Shown piece after piece: positions 26,076 to 36,028 of a stretch of 64,000 nt of DNA. This DNA is from Phytobacter diazotrophicus (GTDB lineage: Bacteria > Pseudomonadota > Gammaproteobacteria > Enterobacterales > Enterobacteriaceae): positions 248,001-312,000 of the forward strand of contig SMDE01000006.1 of NCBI GenBank assembly GCA_004346725.1. The letters are read 5' to 3'. Positions within the stretch are counted from its first letter, which is position 1; each line of letters starts with the position of its first letter. Both the position numbers and the translations under genes were made by a program. The notes under the pieces were generated by a model that had not been told where the DNA came from, ran no database searches, and worked only from the letters and a program-made list of their open reading frames with translations.

Positions 26076-26465
26076 TCAGCCGGGCTTTTTATGTGCGGGC
26101 AGAAAAATAACGAGTACGCCCGCAATAATAATCAGCACGCCCGTTAGCGACTGAACGGAAAAAACGCCGCGCATGCCGGGCAAAATAAGGGACGCTGACC
26201 ATACCAGAATATAGCTGAGACTCAGCAGGGCATAGGCTTTGCTCAATGCCAGATGGTGTAACGCCAGATACCAGAAAAACATTGAGGCCAGATAACCCGC
26301 AAGCCCGGCCAGCAGCAGCGTTGTTTCCAGATGAACGGGCCACAGCGCGCCGATAAAGGCATAAAACTGTGACACCGGCGGAAGGGCCGCCATGGCATAG
26401 CCCATTGCAAGCTGCGCCGCACTGGTTAACAACACGCTGACCAGCGTCAGAAGAATACCTTTCAT
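26076..26465 (-). CDS. arnF: Undecaprenyl phosphate-L-Ara4N flippase subunit ArnF
   Basis: The 129-residue small multidrug-resistance-like membrane protein has four helices ([50 protein letters not shown] is its central pair). With ArnE it moves undecaprenyl-phosphate-L-Ara4N across the inner membrane. It overlaps arnE by 4 bp (ATGA) and is the last gene of the operon. It ends head-to-head with the EamA gene stop with no gap. Confidence 0.95.
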   Translation of the reverse strand: MKGILLTLVSVLLTSAAQLAMGYAMAALPPVSQFYAFIGALWPVHLETTLLLAGLAGYLASMFFWYLALHHLALSKAYALLSLSYILVWSASLILPGMRGVFSVQSLTGVLIIIAGVLVIFLPAHKKPG

Positions 26466-26797
26466 GCTGCACCACCCAGAACCACAATGCCTACAATAAT
26501 TAACCCCACGCCAAGCCAGTGGCGCAGGTTAACCGGTTCACGCCAGATCCCCCAGGCGGCCAGCGTCACCCAGACAAAATTGAGACTTAACATCGGATAG
26601 GCGATGCCAACGGGGACGCTCTGTAAGACCAGCAGCCAAAAAATCATGCCCAGGCCGAGGCAGGCCAGCGCCAGCCCGAGCCAGGTTAAGATATGACGAC
26701 GGCGGCCCACCCTGAGGGCAGGCCGCGTCGCTTGCTTTTGGCACAACTGTCCGGCAAAGCTCAGCAGGCTTGCCAGCATAAGCAGAAACCAGATCAT
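26462..26797 (-). CDS. arnE: Undecaprenyl phosphate-L-Ara4N flippase subunit ArnE
   Basis: The 111-residue, four-helix EamA/SMR-like protein ([32 protein letters not shown]) is the partner of ArnF. Start and stop each overlap the neighbouring genes by 4 bp, which couples its translation to arnT and arnF. Confidence 0.95.
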   Translation of the reverse strand: MIWFLLMLASLLSFAGQLCQKQATRPALRVGRRRHILTWLGLALACLGLGMIFWLLVLQSVPVGIAYPMLSLNFVWVTLAAWGIWREPVNLRHWLGVGLIIVGIVVLGGAA

Positions 26798-28455
26798 GGT
26801 TGTGGCGCATATTCAATAAGTGCGATTCGCCCCTGAACAAACACATTTGACGGGGGAGGAATCGGCAGGCTATTCACACTTTCACCGCGTGAAAGCAGCA
26901 CCACCAGCGTGACTTTGCCTTCCTGACGGTGTTGTTCCAGCCAGTCGTTGAAATCTTTCTCAGCAATAAATTTGTCTTTCGCATCCGGGTAGCTGAGGCC
27001 ATATTGCAGCTCACCGGTCTGGCCAAACATAATAATATCGCTGCGTTTGAGTTCCCACGCCAGGCCTGCGGCGATGCCGACATTATCACTGAGTATATAG
27101 CGGCTGGATGCCAGTGACTCTTTTGCCATGCCGATCGCGAATTGCGGCTGTTTTGACTCCATCACCCGGTTAGGGATGGCGAAACCAACCAGCAGCGCAA
27201 GCCCGGCCGGACACAATGCCGAGAGCATCCAGCTTTTTTCGGTATTGCGCAGGGTGTACCAGCCCACCAGTGCCCAGACAAAAAAGGCCATGGCGGCACA
27301 AAACACTTTATAGCTTTCGAGTGTCGTCCATACCGGGTTTTTCAGTGGTCCCCAGGGGGAGGCAATAAACGCGGCAACCAGGCCAAACAGACCAAAGCCA
27401 ATGTTGAGCCAGGCATTCACGCGCAAAGCACGGTAGCCTCTCTCTGCGGCCTGCACCGAATAACCCGCCATCAAAATCGCCAGCGGCGCGAAGCAGGGCA
27501 GGATGTAGGTCACCAGTTTGCCTTTCGCGATACTGAAAAACAGAAAGGGCATCACTACCCAGCACAGCAGGTAGAGCGTCGCGCGGTTATTCTCACGGGT
27601 GAACCATGCCAGACGAAGCGAACCGGGCAGCAGCCCCAGCCAGGGCAGGCTTCCCAGTAAGACAAATGGCAGGTAGTACCAGAACGGGGCTTTGTGCTGC
27701 GCATCCGCCATGGCAAAACGCTGAATATGCTCCACCCAGAAGAAGTAGTGCCAGAAATCCGGCTCGTGTTGGGCAATCGCCAGACCCCACGGCAGGACAA
27801 CCAGCACGCAACTGGCGATGGAAAGCCAGCCCCAAATCAGCACCTCTTTCCATTTTTTCTGTGCGATTGCCCAGGGTAAAACGCTCAGAACCGGCACGGC
27901 CAGCGCCAGGAATCCTTTGGTCATGACGCCCATGCCGCAGGTCAGGCCCAGCAGCACATAGCCCGCCGCTTTTACGGAGGTGGTTTTGGCCTGAACGGCA
28001 ATCCAGAACGTGCACATCCCGGCAACCAGCCACAGGGCAATCATCGGGTCGAGCACCGCATAGGTGCCGATACCGTAGACTTCCAGCATGGTGATGAAAA
28101 TGATGGCGGCCATCATCGCCACGCGTTTATCGCGCCAAAGCTGCCAGGCAAACCATGACACCATTCCGGCAACCAGCGCGGTTGAAAAGATAACCCCGGC
28201 GCGAACGGCAAAGTTGGTTTCGCCGAACAGCCACTGGAATATGGAGTTCACCCAGTAACCGGCGATCGGTTTTTCAAAATAACGCAGGCCAAGAAAATGC
28301 GGCACGGTCCAGTTTCCGCTGCTGAGCATTTCACGGCTGATCTCTGCATAACGCGTTTCATCAGGCTGCCAGAGTAAACGCCATTCAACAGGAATCAGGT
28401 AGTAGAGGACAAACAGGGCAAGTACAACCAGACCGTAGCGTGACGACTTCGTCAT
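26794..28455 (-). CDS. arnT: L-Ara4N transferase ArnT
   Basis: The 553-residue inner-membrane GT-C glycosyltransferase has about 12 helices. It carries the periplasmic loop start [16 protein letters not shown] with the catalytic-type Asp-Glu, and a soluble periplasmic C-terminal domain. It transfers L-Ara4N from undecaprenyl phosphate to lipid A phosphates, lowering affinity for polymyxin. I chose ATG 28455, which overlaps the arnD stop as ATGA; an 11-residue upstream extension would lie inside arnD. Confidence 0.96.
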   Translation of the reverse strand: MTKSSRYGLVVLALFVLYYLIPVEWRLLWQPDETRYAEISREMLSSGNWTVPHFLGLRYFEKPIAGYWVNSIFQWLFGETNFAVRAGVIFSTALVAGMVSWFAWQLWRDKRVAMMAAIIFITMLEVYGIGTYAVLDPMIALWLVAGMCTFWIAVQAKTTSVKAAGYVLLGLTCGMGVMTKGFLALAVPVLSVLPWAIAQKKWKEVLIWGWLSIASCVLVVLPWGLAIAQHEPDFWHYFFWVEHIQRFAMADAQHKAPFWYYLPFVLLGSLPWLGLLPGSLRLAWFTRENNRATLYLLCWVVMPFLFFSIAKGKLVTYILPCFAPLAILMAGYSVQAAERGYRALRVNAWLNIGFGLFGLVAAFIASPWGPLKNPVWTTLESYKVFCAAMAFFVWALVGWYTLRNTEKSWMLSALCPAGLALLVGFAIPNRVMESKQPQFAIGMAKESLASSRYILSDNVGIAAGLAWELKRSDIIMFGQTGELQYGLSYPDAKDKFIAEKDFNDWLEQHRQEGKVTLVVLLSRGESVNSLPIPPPSNVFVQGRIALIEYAPQP

Positions 28456-29351
28456 TCCGTTCTCTCCATTTGCTGACAACCCAGCCATCCTTCCCGGCCG
28501 GCAATTTCACCTCGCACCACTTTGCCCGTAGGCAAGGTGCGTAAATTGGCAGGTAACAGTTCTCCCAGCGGGCAGAACTGAATATTCGCCTCGGCGGCGC
28601 GCTGGAGTAAATCTTCAAACTCCAGGCGATGGGCGATGCCTTCGACTTCGGCGTGAATGGTATAAACCGGCACGCCGGGATCATCGAGCATGCGGGTCAG
28701 GATGAAATCGTTGAACCCGCTGGCGCTCACGTCACCCCCGACAACCTCATCCCAGGTCGGCAGCGTCACCGGAATTTGCACCGTGCCCGTCTGGCCGACA
28801 CCCGTTATCGGCAAAAAGGGCGCGCTGCCCCGACAGTCGCTGTTATAGCGAAAATCAAAAGCTTCTTTCGCCTTAATGACCCTCTGGTCGGCACGCCAGC
28901 CAGCCACGGCTGAACAGGTAATATCCGTGCCGATTATCGATTCCAGCTCTTCTTTACCCAGTGCGATTTGGTGGAGCAACTCATCGCTGTCCCATACGCC
29001 GCACCAGGTCTGCCAGGCGTGGTGATCCCACGCATGCAGCCCCACTTCGTGGCTGGCGGCGGCGCTGCGGATAATATCCGCGTTGGCGCGCCCGATATTC
29101 CTGCCGGGCCACGCGGTGCCCGCCAGTAAAATATCCCAGCCATATAGCGAGGCCGCTTTTGAGCGCAGCATCTTTAGTAAGAACTTCGGCTTAACCAGCC
29201 GCCAAAGATGCCGTCCCATATTGTCCGGCCCCACACTAAAGAAGAAGCTTGCGCGAACGCCGTAGCGATTGAGCATGTCCAGCAGCGACGGCACCCCCTT
29301 ACGGGTGCCGCGGAAGGTATCGACGTCTATGCGCAGGCCGACTTTTCTCAT
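28452..29351 (-). CDS. arnD: Undecaprenyl phosphate-L-Ara4FN deformylase ArnD
   Basis: The 299-residue NodB-type polysaccharide deacetylase domain protein ([13 protein letters not shown] at the start, [13 protein letters not shown] with metal-binding His) deformylates undecaprenyl-phosphate-L-Ara4FN. Its start overlaps arnA by 4 bp. Confidence 0.96.
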   Translation of the reverse strand: MRKVGLRIDVDTFRGTRKGVPSLLDMLNRYGVRASFFFSVGPDNMGRHLWRLVKPKFLLKMLRSKAASLYGWDILLAGTAWPGRNIGRANADIIRSAAASHEVGLHAWDHHAWQTWCGVWDSDELLHQIALGKEELESIIGTDITCSAVAGWRADQRVIKAKEAFDFRYNSDCRGSAPFLPITGVGQTGTVQIPVTLPTWDEVVGGDVSASGFNDFILTRMLDDPGVPVYTIHAEVEGIAHRLEFEDLLQRAAEANIQFCPLGELLPANLRTLPTGKVVRGEIAGREGWLGCQQMERTE

Positions 29352-31330
29352 GGCTTCTGTTCCGTGACCTCAACGGTGCGTAAAAAGAAGTCCAGCGTCT
29401 CTTCAACGGTCTGGTGCATTTCTACCGTCGGCTGCCAGTCAAGGCAGCGTTTAGCGTTGCGAATGCTCGGCTTACGGTGCTCAACGTCCTGGTAGCCTTT
29501 GCCGTAGTAGTCGCTGCTTTCTACTTCACGGAAGCCAGCAAACGGCGGGAAACGGTCGCGCAGCGGGTGACGTTCGAAGCAGTCGAGCAGCATTTCCGCC
29601 AGCTCTTTGATGCTTGCTTCGTTGTCCGGGTTACCGATGTTGATGATCTGCCCGTCACAGCGGCCATCTTTGTTTTCGATGATGCGGAACAGGGCTTCAA
29701 TACCATCGCTGATATCGGTAAAGCAGCGTTTCTGTTTACCGCCTTCGATCAGCTTAATCGGCGAACCTTCGACCAGGTTGAGGATCAACTGGGTGATGGC
29801 GCGGGAGCTGCCGATACGTGCGGCGTTCAGGTTATCCAGACGCGGCCCCATCCAGTTAAACGGACGGAAGAGGGTGAATTTGAGGCCGGTTTTGTCGCCG
29901 TAGGCCCAAATCACGCGGTCCAGCAACTGTTTGGATACCGAGTAGATCCAGCGCTGCTTATTAATCGGACCCACCACCAGATTGGAGGTGTCTTCGTCAA
30001 AATTCGCGTCGGTGCACATGCCGTACACTTCCGATGTGGACGGGAAGATGATGCGTTTGTTGTACTTCACGCAGTCACGAATAATTTTCAGGTTCTCTTC
30101 GAAGTCCAGCTCGAACACGCGCAGCGGGTTACGGGTGTACTCGATTGGGGTCGCAATGGCCACCAGCGGCAGTACGACATCACATTTCTTAATGTGGTAT
30201 TCGATCCATTCGGAGTGAATGCTGATGTCGCCTTCCACAAAGTGAAAGCGCGGGCAGTCAAGGAAACGGCTGATCGCATCGGAACCAATATCCAGACCGT
30301 AAATCTCGTAATTATCATCCTGCAACAGACGTTCGGTCAGGTGGTTACCGATAAAACCGTTTACCCCCAGGATCAGCACGCGGGTACGACGTTTCACGGC
30401 CACAAACGGACGGCTGGAGAGCAGCGCACCCGGTACCAGACCCATCGCCGGCGCAAGCTGAGTACCCTGCATGTAAACGCCGTTTGCGCTCTGGCCGGTA
30501 ATGATTTCCAGCGCGCCTTCACCACAAGCCACCACCAGCGGGGCGACGGAGAGCACGGTGCCCGGCTTCGCCGCCGCCAGATCGGTACGCACGCGGGATT
30601 TCCAGACGATAAATTTGTTGGTGCCCACATAGCCAAACGCGCCCGGCCACGGATCGCTGACCGCGCGCACCAGGTTATGCAGCTCCTGCGCCGGTTTTTC
30701 CCAGTTCAGACGACCATCTTCCGGGGTACGACGGCCAACATAGGTGGCCTGAGACTCATCCTGTGGACGTTCCTGCGTCTGGCCGCTGCGGATTTTCGGC
30801 AGCACATCGTTCAGCAGGGTTTGTGAGGCTGAACACAGTTTTTGATGCAGGGAGAGCGCCACGTCAGTGTCGCTAATCGCTACACTCTGTTGCGCCACGA
30901 TATCGCCCGCATCGGCACGTTGCGTCATGCGGTGCAGGGTGACGCCGGTCTCTTTCTCGCCGTTGACCAGCACCCAGTTCAGCGGTGCGCGACCACGGTA
31001 TTTCGGCAGCAGCGAACCGTGCAGGTTGAAAGCGCCTTTTGTCGGCAGGCTCAGAATGTCGTTGCACAGCAGGTTGCGGTAGTAGAAGGAAAAAATCACC
31101 TCTGGCGCGAGCGCGCGAATGCGCTCAACCCACAGAGGGTGGTTCACATCATCCGGGGCATAAACTGGAATTTCCTGCTCAGCCGCGAGGCGCGCCACGG
31201 ATTTAAAAAAGTGGTTTTCCCCCGCATTGTCGGCATGAGTAAAAATGGCGGCAATTTCAAAGCCTGCTTCCAGCAGTGCCTGTATGCCCGTGCACCCCAT
31301 ATCGTGATACGCAAAGACGACGGTTTTCAT
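29348..31330 (-). CDS. arnA: Bifunctional UDP-L-Ara4N formyltransferase/UDP-glucuronate dehydrogenase ArnA
   Basis: The 660-residue fusion has an N-terminal formyltransferase (residues about 1-300, [18 protein letters not shown] with catalytic Asn/His) and a C-terminal SDR decarboxylating dehydrogenase (from about 315, [16 protein letters not shown] nucleotide site, [10 protein letters not shown] catalytic Tyr-Lys). It makes UDP-Ara4O from UDP-glucuronate and later formylates UDP-L-Ara4N. Length equals the E. coli enzyme. Both ends overlap neighbours by 4 bp. Confidence 0.97.
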   Translation of the reverse strand: MKTVVFAYHDMGCTGIQALLEAGFEIAAIFTHADNAGENHFFKSVARLAAEQEIPVYAPDDVNHPLWVERIRALAPEVIFSFYYRNLLCNDILSLPTKGAFNLHGSLLPKYRGRAPLNWVLVNGEKETGVTLHRMTQRADAGDIVAQQSVAISDTDVALSLHQKLCSASQTLLNDVLPKIRSGQTQERPQDESQATYVGRRTPEDGRLNWEKPAQELHNLVRAVSDPWPGAFGYVGTNKFIVWKSRVRTDLAAAKPGTVLSVAPLVVACGEGALEIITGQSANGVYMQGTQLAPAMGLVPGALLSSRPFVAVKRRTRVLILGVNGFIGNHLTERLLQDDNYEIYGLDIGSDAISRFLDCPRFHFVEGDISIHSEWIEYHIKKCDVVLPLVAIATPIEYTRNPLRVFELDFEENLKIIRDCVKYNKRIIFPSTSEVYGMCTDANFDEDTSNLVVGPINKQRWIYSVSKQLLDRVIWAYGDKTGLKFTLFRPFNWMGPRLDNLNAARIGSSRAITQLILNLVEGSPIKLIEGGKQKRCFTDISDGIEALFRIIENKDGRCDGQIINIGNPDNEASIKELAEMLLDCFERHPLRDRFPPFAGFREVESSDYYGKGYQDVEHRKPSIRNAKRCLDWQPTVEMHQTVEETLDFFLRTVEVTEQKP

Positions 31331-32310
31331 GACTCAATTTCCTCAATAGAATTTGGGGTTTCCTGACGGATAACACGCTGAATAAAGTAACGGGGGCGGG
31401 CACGGACATCGTTATAGATGCGGCCAACGTACTCGCCGAGTAAGCCCATGCCAACGAACTGCGCACCGATAAAGGTGAACAGGACGGCGAAAAGGGTGAA
31501 CACACCTTCGGCAGCCCACTGCGGCCCAAGAGCAAGACGCATGACGACTAAAACGACGGAGAGCGCAAAACCCACCAGCGCGATAACGCTGCCAAACACG
31601 CTCAGCATGCGCAGCGGCGTGGTGGTCAGGCAGGTCACCAGGTCATACATCAGGTTAATCAAACGCATAAAGCTGTATTTCGAATCACCGTACTCGCGCT
31701 CCGCGTGATGCACGGGAATTTCTGTGGCCCGGCGGGCGAACATATTGGCGAGGATCGGAATAAAGGTGCTGCGCTCGTGGCAGTGCAACATCGCATCGAC
31801 AATATGACGACGATAGGCGCGCAACATGCAGCCGTAATCGCCCATCGCTTTACCGGTGGTGCGCTGAATCAGGTGGTTGATCATGCGTGATGCCGTTTTG
31901 CGAAACAGGCTGTCCTGACGGTTCTGACGAACCGTACCCACCACGTCATAACCTTCTTCTGCGGTTGCCACCAGGCGAGGGATCTCTTCGGGTGGGTTCT
32001 GTAAATCCGCATCCAGAGTGATGATCAGATCGCCGGTAACATGGCTAAAACCGGCCATGATTGCGGAGTGCTGCCCATAGTTGCGGTTAAGCAACACGGC
32101 TACGATATGGCTGCCGTCGGCCTGTGCGGCCTCGACCAGCATTTTGGCGGAATCATCACTACTGCCGTCATCAACCAGCAGAACTTCGTAATCCTTACCC
32201 AGCAGATCGCAGGCGGCGGTCGTACGACGAATCAGTTCTGGCAGGCTGTCCTGTTCGTTAAACACAGGGATCACAACGGATACTTTATTAATGGGGCTGG
32301 TTTCAAACAT
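31327..32310 (-). CDS. arnC: Undecaprenyl-phosphate Ara4FN transferase ArnC
   Basis: The 327-residue GT2 glycosyltransferase ([35 protein letters not shown]) has two C-terminal membrane helices. It loads Ara4FN onto undecaprenyl phosphate at the inner membrane. It starts 2 bp after arnB and overlaps arnA by 4 bp. Confidence 0.97.
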   Translation of the reverse strand: MFETSPINKVSVVIPVFNEQDSLPELIRRTTAACDLLGKDYEVLLVDDGSSDDSAKMLVEAAQADGSHIVAVLLNRNYGQHSAIMAGFSHVTGDLIITLDADLQNPPEEIPRLVATAEEGYDVVGTVRQNRQDSLFRKTASRMINHLIQRTTGKAMGDYGCMLRAYRRHIVDAMLHCHERSTFIPILANMFARRATEIPVHHAEREYGDSKYSFMRLINLMYDLVTCLTTTPLRMLSVFGSVIALVGFALSVVLVVMRLALGPQWAAEGVFTLFAVLFTFIGAQFVGMGLLGEYVGRIYNDVRARPRYFIQRVIRQETPNSIEEIES

Positions 32311-32312
32311 CG

Positions 32313-33452
32313 TTATTGCCCTGCCAACTGATGAAGTGCGGCGATAACACGGCTGGTGTCGTCATCGGTCATATCCGGGAACAGCGGCAGCGAGCAGATA
32401 CGCGCGCTATTCCACTCCGTATTGGGTAATGAAACGTCAGGGAAATTCTCGCGGTAGTATTTCTGCGTATGGGCGGCGCGGAAGTGCAGGCCCGTACCGA
32501 TGCCCTGTGCTTTCAGGGCTTCCATCAGCGCGTCACGGGTCAGGCCGCAGCGTGTTTCATCAACGCGAATAATAAACAGATGCCAGGCGTGAATGTGCGG
32601 CCAGGCCGGAACCGTCAGTGGCTGGAACGGCGTATCAGCCAGCTCGCGTAAATAGCGCTGGGCTATCTCGGTACGACGCTGGTTGGCTTCGTGAAGCTTG
32701 CCGAGCTGCACCAGTGCCAGCGCGGCATTGATATCCGCCAGGTTGTATTTGTAGCCAGGAGAGATCACTTCCGCCTGCGGTGCGCGACCGTGTGTCTGGC
32801 GATCGTAGGCATCGACGCCAAGACCGTGGAATTTCAGGCTGCGAATACGCTGGGCCAGTTGCTCATCATCCGTCACCACCAGGCCGCCTTCGGCACAGGT
32901 CATATTTTTAATGGCATGGAAGGAGAAAATCGCCGTACCGCGACAGCCGACATGATGACCTTTGTAATAGGTTCCGGCGGCATGTGCGGCATCTTCAATC
33001 ACGGGAATATTGTATTTCTCGCCCAACGCGCGAATTGCATCGATATCGGCAGGCGCGCCGGCGTAATGAACGGGAATAATGGCCTTTGTTTTTGATGTAA
33101 TCGCGGCCTCAATGCTCTGCGGGGTCACCATCAGCGTGTCACGGTCAACGTCGATCATGACCGGGGTTGCGCCGAGCAGCACAATCATATTGAGGGTAGA
33201 GACCCAGGTCATGGAGGGGGTAATCACCTCATCACCGGCACCAATGCCCATCGCCATTAACGTGACATGCATACCGGCTGTTGCCGAACTCAGGGCAATG
33301 GCATGCTGGTTGCCCGTCAACTGGCAAAATGCTTCTTCCAACTGTTGGTTTTTGGGACCTGTCGTAATCCAACCCGACTTCAGAACGTCCTGAATCGCCG
33401 TTAATTCTTCGTCGCCCATAGAAGGACGTGAGAAGGGTAAAAATTCACGCAT
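32313..33452 (-). CDS. arnB: UDP-Ara4O aminotransferase ArnB
   Basis: The 379-residue PLP-dependent DegT/DnrJ-type aminotransferase has its PLP lysine at K182 in [15 protein letters not shown], and EDAAHAAG upstream. It converts UDP-Ara4O to UDP-L-Ara4N. It is the first gene of arnBCADTEF; AAGGA precedes its ATG. Two tandem PmrA boxes lie 106-154 bp upstream. Confidence 0.97.
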   Translation of the reverse strand: MREFLPFSRPSMGDEELTAIQDVLKSGWITTGPKNQQLEEAFCQLTGNQHAIALSSATAGMHVTLMAMGIGAGDEVITPSMTWVSTLNMIVLLGATPVMIDVDRDTLMVTPQSIEAAITSKTKAIIPVHYAGAPADIDAIRALGEKYNIPVIEDAAHAAGTYYKGHHVGCRGTAIFSFHAIKNMTCAEGGLVVTDDEQLAQRIRSLKFHGLGVDAYDRQTHGRAPQAEVISPGYKYNLADINAALALVQLGKLHEANQRRTEIAQRYLRELADTPFQPLTVPAWPHIHAWHLFIIRVDETRCGLTRDALMEALKAQGIGTGLHFRAAHTQKYYRENFPDVSLPNTEWNSARICSLPLFPDMTDDDTSRVIAALHQLAGQ

Positions 33453-33557
33453 TACTTTTCCTTACCGTTGCTGGCAATGAATTCGCACTGTAGCCAGGGA
33501 AGCAGCAGACTCATTTCGTTGAGAGTACTTAGTACTTGCCTAGGCTAAGGCTTATTT

Positions 33558-33574
33558 ATTAACTCAACCTTAAG
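33558..33574 (-). promoter_or_regulatory. PmrA box 1 of the arn promoter
   Basis: Read on the minus strand this is CTTAAG-N5-GTTAAT, close to the PmrA (BasR) consensus YTTAAK-N5-YTTAAK. PmrA activates arn genes in response to Fe3+, Al3+ and low pH, and through PmrD from PhoPQ. Confidence 0.7.
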
Positions 33575-33589
33575 AGATTGCATATTTTC

Positions 33590-33606
33590 ATTAACGTTCA
33601 CTTAAG
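33590..33606 (-). promoter_or_regulatory. PmrA box 2 of the arn promoter
   Basis: A second CTTAAG-N5-GTTAAT on the minus strand, identical to box 1 outside the spacer and 32 bp (about three helical turns) further upstream. Same-face tandem binding of PmrA dimers is likely. Confidence 0.7.
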
Positions 33607-33840
33607 ATCGTTTCTGTTTAACTGGCGTTGAGGAAATAAATATTAGCAGGCGATGTTTTTGTTATTTTTATTATGTTTATCATGGTGTTATGTTTATTTT
33701 GGCACGAGAGGGGTAAAATAACTTAGCGGCGGCTTGAGCAACCGTAAAGATTTTTTTGTCGCTATCTCAATTTTGTTTAATTTATATTTATAGTCATCCT
33801 TTTGTCATTATGCTGTCACTAAATTTAGGGGGCGTTAATA

Positions 33841-33900
33841 ATGAAAACATGGGGCTACTTTAAAAACGAGAATAGTCAGATTTGGCTTTTAGTGCTGTAA
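33841..33900 (+). CDS. Candidate 19-residue small ORF
   Basis: ATG 33841 is preceded by AGGGGGC about 8 bp upstream and opens a 19-codon frame with a Trp-containing, hydrophobic C-terminus (MKTWGYFKNENSQIWLLVL), then TAA. It lies in the 667-bp region between arnB and the membrane/ECF module. Leader peptide, small membrane protein or chance are all possible. Nothing else supports it. Confidence 0.25.
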   Translation: MKTWGYFKNENSQIWLLVL

Positions 33901-33911
33901 CAAATCGTCAT

Positions 33912-33933
33912 TAAGGTGATATGGATCACAAAA
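33912..33933. promoter_or_regulatory. CRP-like site
   Basis: GGTGA-TATGGA-TCACA matches the CRP consensus TGTGA-N6-TCACA with one mismatch and AA/AAA flanks. It is about 190 bp upstream of the 34120 gene and could also serve the small ORF region. The regulated promoter is not clear. Confidence 0.45.
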
Positions 33934-34119
33934 ATGGCTGTTTTTTTGCGCGGTCACGATCTAACCACTAACATTTCAATAGAAAATCATTTCAAATCAT
34001 TTAATTACAATCGTTATTGGTTTCCATTTTCCCGACGCCTGAAAAAAATCATAAGTTTTTAGCAATATTTTTCTCACTCATTCGTCTACCCGATTACAAC
34101 ACTATGAAGGAGAGACAAC

Positions 34120-34506
34120 ATGAGAAGATTTGGCAGCCACCGACGCCATCCCGGTAAGTTTGGTGTGATGTTTATTGTTTTTGCCGTCGTGATGACGCTG
34201 GTGGTGATGACCCTGTGGAACGCCATTATTCCGGGTCTGTTTGGTCTGAAAACCATCGGCTTCTGGACCGCGCTTGGACTGCTGGTGTTATGCCGTGTGC
34301 TGTTTGGCGGTATGGGCATGGGGCCGATGATGTTCAGAATGGCGCGCGATCATCGTCAATTGCATGAACGGTGGATGAACATGAGCGAAGAAGAGAGACA
34401 GGCCTTTTTCCAGAAACGCCACCGTTGGGGTGGGCGCGATGGCTGGCGCTGTGGCCCTGACATGCCAACAGAGAATGAATCACCGAAGCCGTCGGACAAT
34501 GCGTGA
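34120..34506 (+). CDS. Two-helix membrane protein paired with an ECF sigma factor
   Basis: The 128-residue protein has a basic His-containing N-terminus (SHRRHPGK), two membrane helices (about 14-36 and 47-70) and a charged cytoplasmic tail (HERWMNMSEEERQAFFQKRHRWGGRDGW). GGAGAG precedes the ATG. Its stop overlaps or nearly meets the sigma factor start, so the two are one operon. The tail could bind the sigma factor as an anti-sigma element, but I see no known anti-sigma domain. Confidence 0.7.
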   Translation: MRRFGSHRRHPGKFGVMFIVFAVVMTLVVMTLWNAIIPGLFGLKTIGFWTALGLLVLCRVLFGGMGMGPMMFRMARDHRQLHERWMNMSEEERQAFFQKRHRWGGRDGWRCGPDMPTENESPKPSDNA

Positions 34507-34511
34507 GCATA

Positions 34512-35054
34512 ATGGATAAGGCCGACAACGCCCGAACTGTACGGCTCCTTGAAGCGCTCTCAGCGTGCCGGACAACGCTGAGAGCCTTTATCCGCCGCCG
34601 TATTCCGCAACGAGAAGACGTGGACGATATTTTGCAGGATGTGACGCTGCAATTGATCAACGTCGAACAACCGGTTGAGAATGTCTCCGCCTGGCTGTTT
34701 CGCGCGGCACGCAATGAAATGATCGACCGCGGACGCAAAAAGCGGGAGTGGTTATTTTCGGACGACGAGGAGGCTGATGATCAACTCTATGATGTGCTTT
34801 TTGGCGATGTGCAAACATCCGAAGAGGCGCGCTTAAGAGAGATTTTCTGGGATGAACTGGAAAGCGCGCTGGCGGCGCTTCCTGCGGCCCAACGCGAGGT
34901 ATTCGAAAAAACCGAACTGGAAAATTACAGCTTCAAAGCCCTTTCCGCTGAGACGGGGCTGCCCGTACAGACCTTGCTGTCGCGTAAGCACAAAGCGGTA
35001 CGCTATCTGCGAGAGCGACTTTCCGCGCTCTATCACGACATCATGCTGCCCTAG
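34512..35054 (+). CDS. ECF-type RNA polymerase sigma factor
   Basis: The 180-residue protein has region 2 (DVDDILQDVTLQL, NVSAWLFRAARNEMIDRGR with the -10-reading helix) and region 4 (ALAALPAAQREVFEKTELENYSFKALSAETGLPVQTLLSRKHKAVRYLRERL), and lacks region 1 and 3, as ECF sigmas do. I chose ATG 34512. A GTG at 34503 would overlap the upstream stop (GTGA) and is an alternative. It probably directs a small regulon, perhaps including its own operon; the inducing signal is unknown. A strong terminator follows. Confidence 0.9.
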   Translation: MDKADNARTVRLLEALSACRTTLRAFIRRRIPQREDVDDILQDVTLQLINVEQPVENVSAWLFRAARNEMIDRGRKKREWLFSDDEEADDQLYDVLFGDVQTSEEARLREIFWDELESALAALPAAQREVFEKTELENYSFKALSAETGLPVQTLLSRKHKAVRYLRERLSALYHDIMLP

Positions 35055-35070
35055 TCAAACACCGACAAAA

Positions 35071-35105
35071 AATCCCCGCCGCACCGGGCTGGTGTGGCGG
35101 GGATT
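35071..35105. terminator. Bidirectional terminator between sigma factor and DUF2076 genes
   Basis: AATCCCCGCC pairs with GGCGGGGATT (10-bp stem, 15-base loop), with A-rich DNA before it and AT-rich DNA after it. It lies between two convergent genes. Confidence 0.8.
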
Positions 35106-35122
35106 ATCATCATTGCGATTAA

Positions 35123-35815
35123 TCAGATAAAGCTGTCGTCGTCGTTATTGCCGCCGAAATCATAGTCATCATCCTGATCGAGGAAACGGCTATTGTCGTC
35201 GTTGCCCTGGTCAAAGAAGCTGCGGTCGGAGGCATTGGTGAAGCTGTCCTGATCCTGAAAATCGTTGGTGAAATTCCTATCACCGGCGACATCTGAGACC
35301 TGTTCGACAGGCTGCTCAATAATGTTCACGATCTCTTGTGGCTGGGAGTGGTGGAACATACTGGTCAGCATATCGGCCAGCACGACCCCACCGGCCACCC
35401 CGGCTGCGGTTTGCAGCGCACCGGCCATAAAACCACCGGAGCGGGCTGCCGGTTGCGCATATGTGGGCGCCGCTTGTTGCTGCGGCGCGCTGTTCCAGTT
35501 GTTGGCTGGCTGCTGTGGCTGGCTTTTTCCACCGCCAAACAGGCTACTCAGGAAACTGCCGCCGCCGCCGCTTTGTTGGCTGTTTTTCAGGGAGGCCACT
35601 TCATTCTGGAGATCCTGAATCTGTGCATGAAGGCGTTTCAGCGCAGCTTCCTGAATCAGCATCGACTGGGCCATATAGTAAGGCGCAGAGGGCTGCTGGC
35701 GCACAAACTCAGCGATCATATGATCGGCCTGGCTATCCCGTGCGCCGCTTTGCTGTTCCGCCTGTTTCAGACGCTGGAAAAGCCCCTCAATAAGCCGTTG
35801 TTCTTCATTTTGCAT
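35123..35815 (-). CDS. DUF2076 family protein
   Basis: The 230-residue protein begins with the family's helical domain (EEQRLIEGLFQRLKQAEQQSG--D--AD-MIAEFVRQQPSAPYYMAQ is its hallmark, about residues 4-50), followed by a coiled coil to about 80. A Gly/Gln/Pro-rich linker, a short hydrophobic Gly-rich segment (GGFMAGALQTAAGVAGGVVLADML) and an extremely acidic C-terminal tail rich in Asp follow. It may be membrane-associated. The function of the family is not established. GAGG lies 9 bp before the ATG. Confidence 0.82.
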   Translation of the reverse strand: MQNEEQRLIEGLFQRLKQAEQQSGARDSQADHMIAEFVRQQPSAPYYMAQSMLIQEAALKRLHAQIQDLQNEVASLKNSQQSGGGGSFLSSLFGGGKSQPQQPANNWNSAPQQQAAPTYAQPAARSGGFMAGALQTAAGVAGGVVLADMLTSMFHHSQPQEIVNIIEQPVEQVSDVAGDRNFTNDFQDQDSFTNASDRSFFDQGNDDNSRFLDQDDDYDFGGNNDDDSFI

Positions 35816-35980
35816 AGCAAAAACCTCAGGAGTGCATGGAGTTGTGGCAATGGCGTGCGTGCCTGTGCAGGTATCGGTTACGCGCGCCTGTAAGAGTTAT
35901 TTTAGCCGATCAAAGTTATACGAAATGACAAGCAAACGCAGAATGATGGGAAAAGAAGAAGGGGAGAGGAGCTTAAAATA

Positions 35981-36009
35981 AAAATGGCCGGTGTGTACCC
36001 GGCCATTTT
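35981..36009 (-). terminator. Terminator of the second chemoreceptor gene
   Basis: AAAATGGCCGG pairs with CCGGCCATTTT (11-bp stem); on the minus strand it runs into TTTTATTTTA. It lies 20 bp after the chemoreceptor stop. Confidence 0.85.
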
Positions 36010-36028
36010 CTCTGAGGGTGACCCGTGC

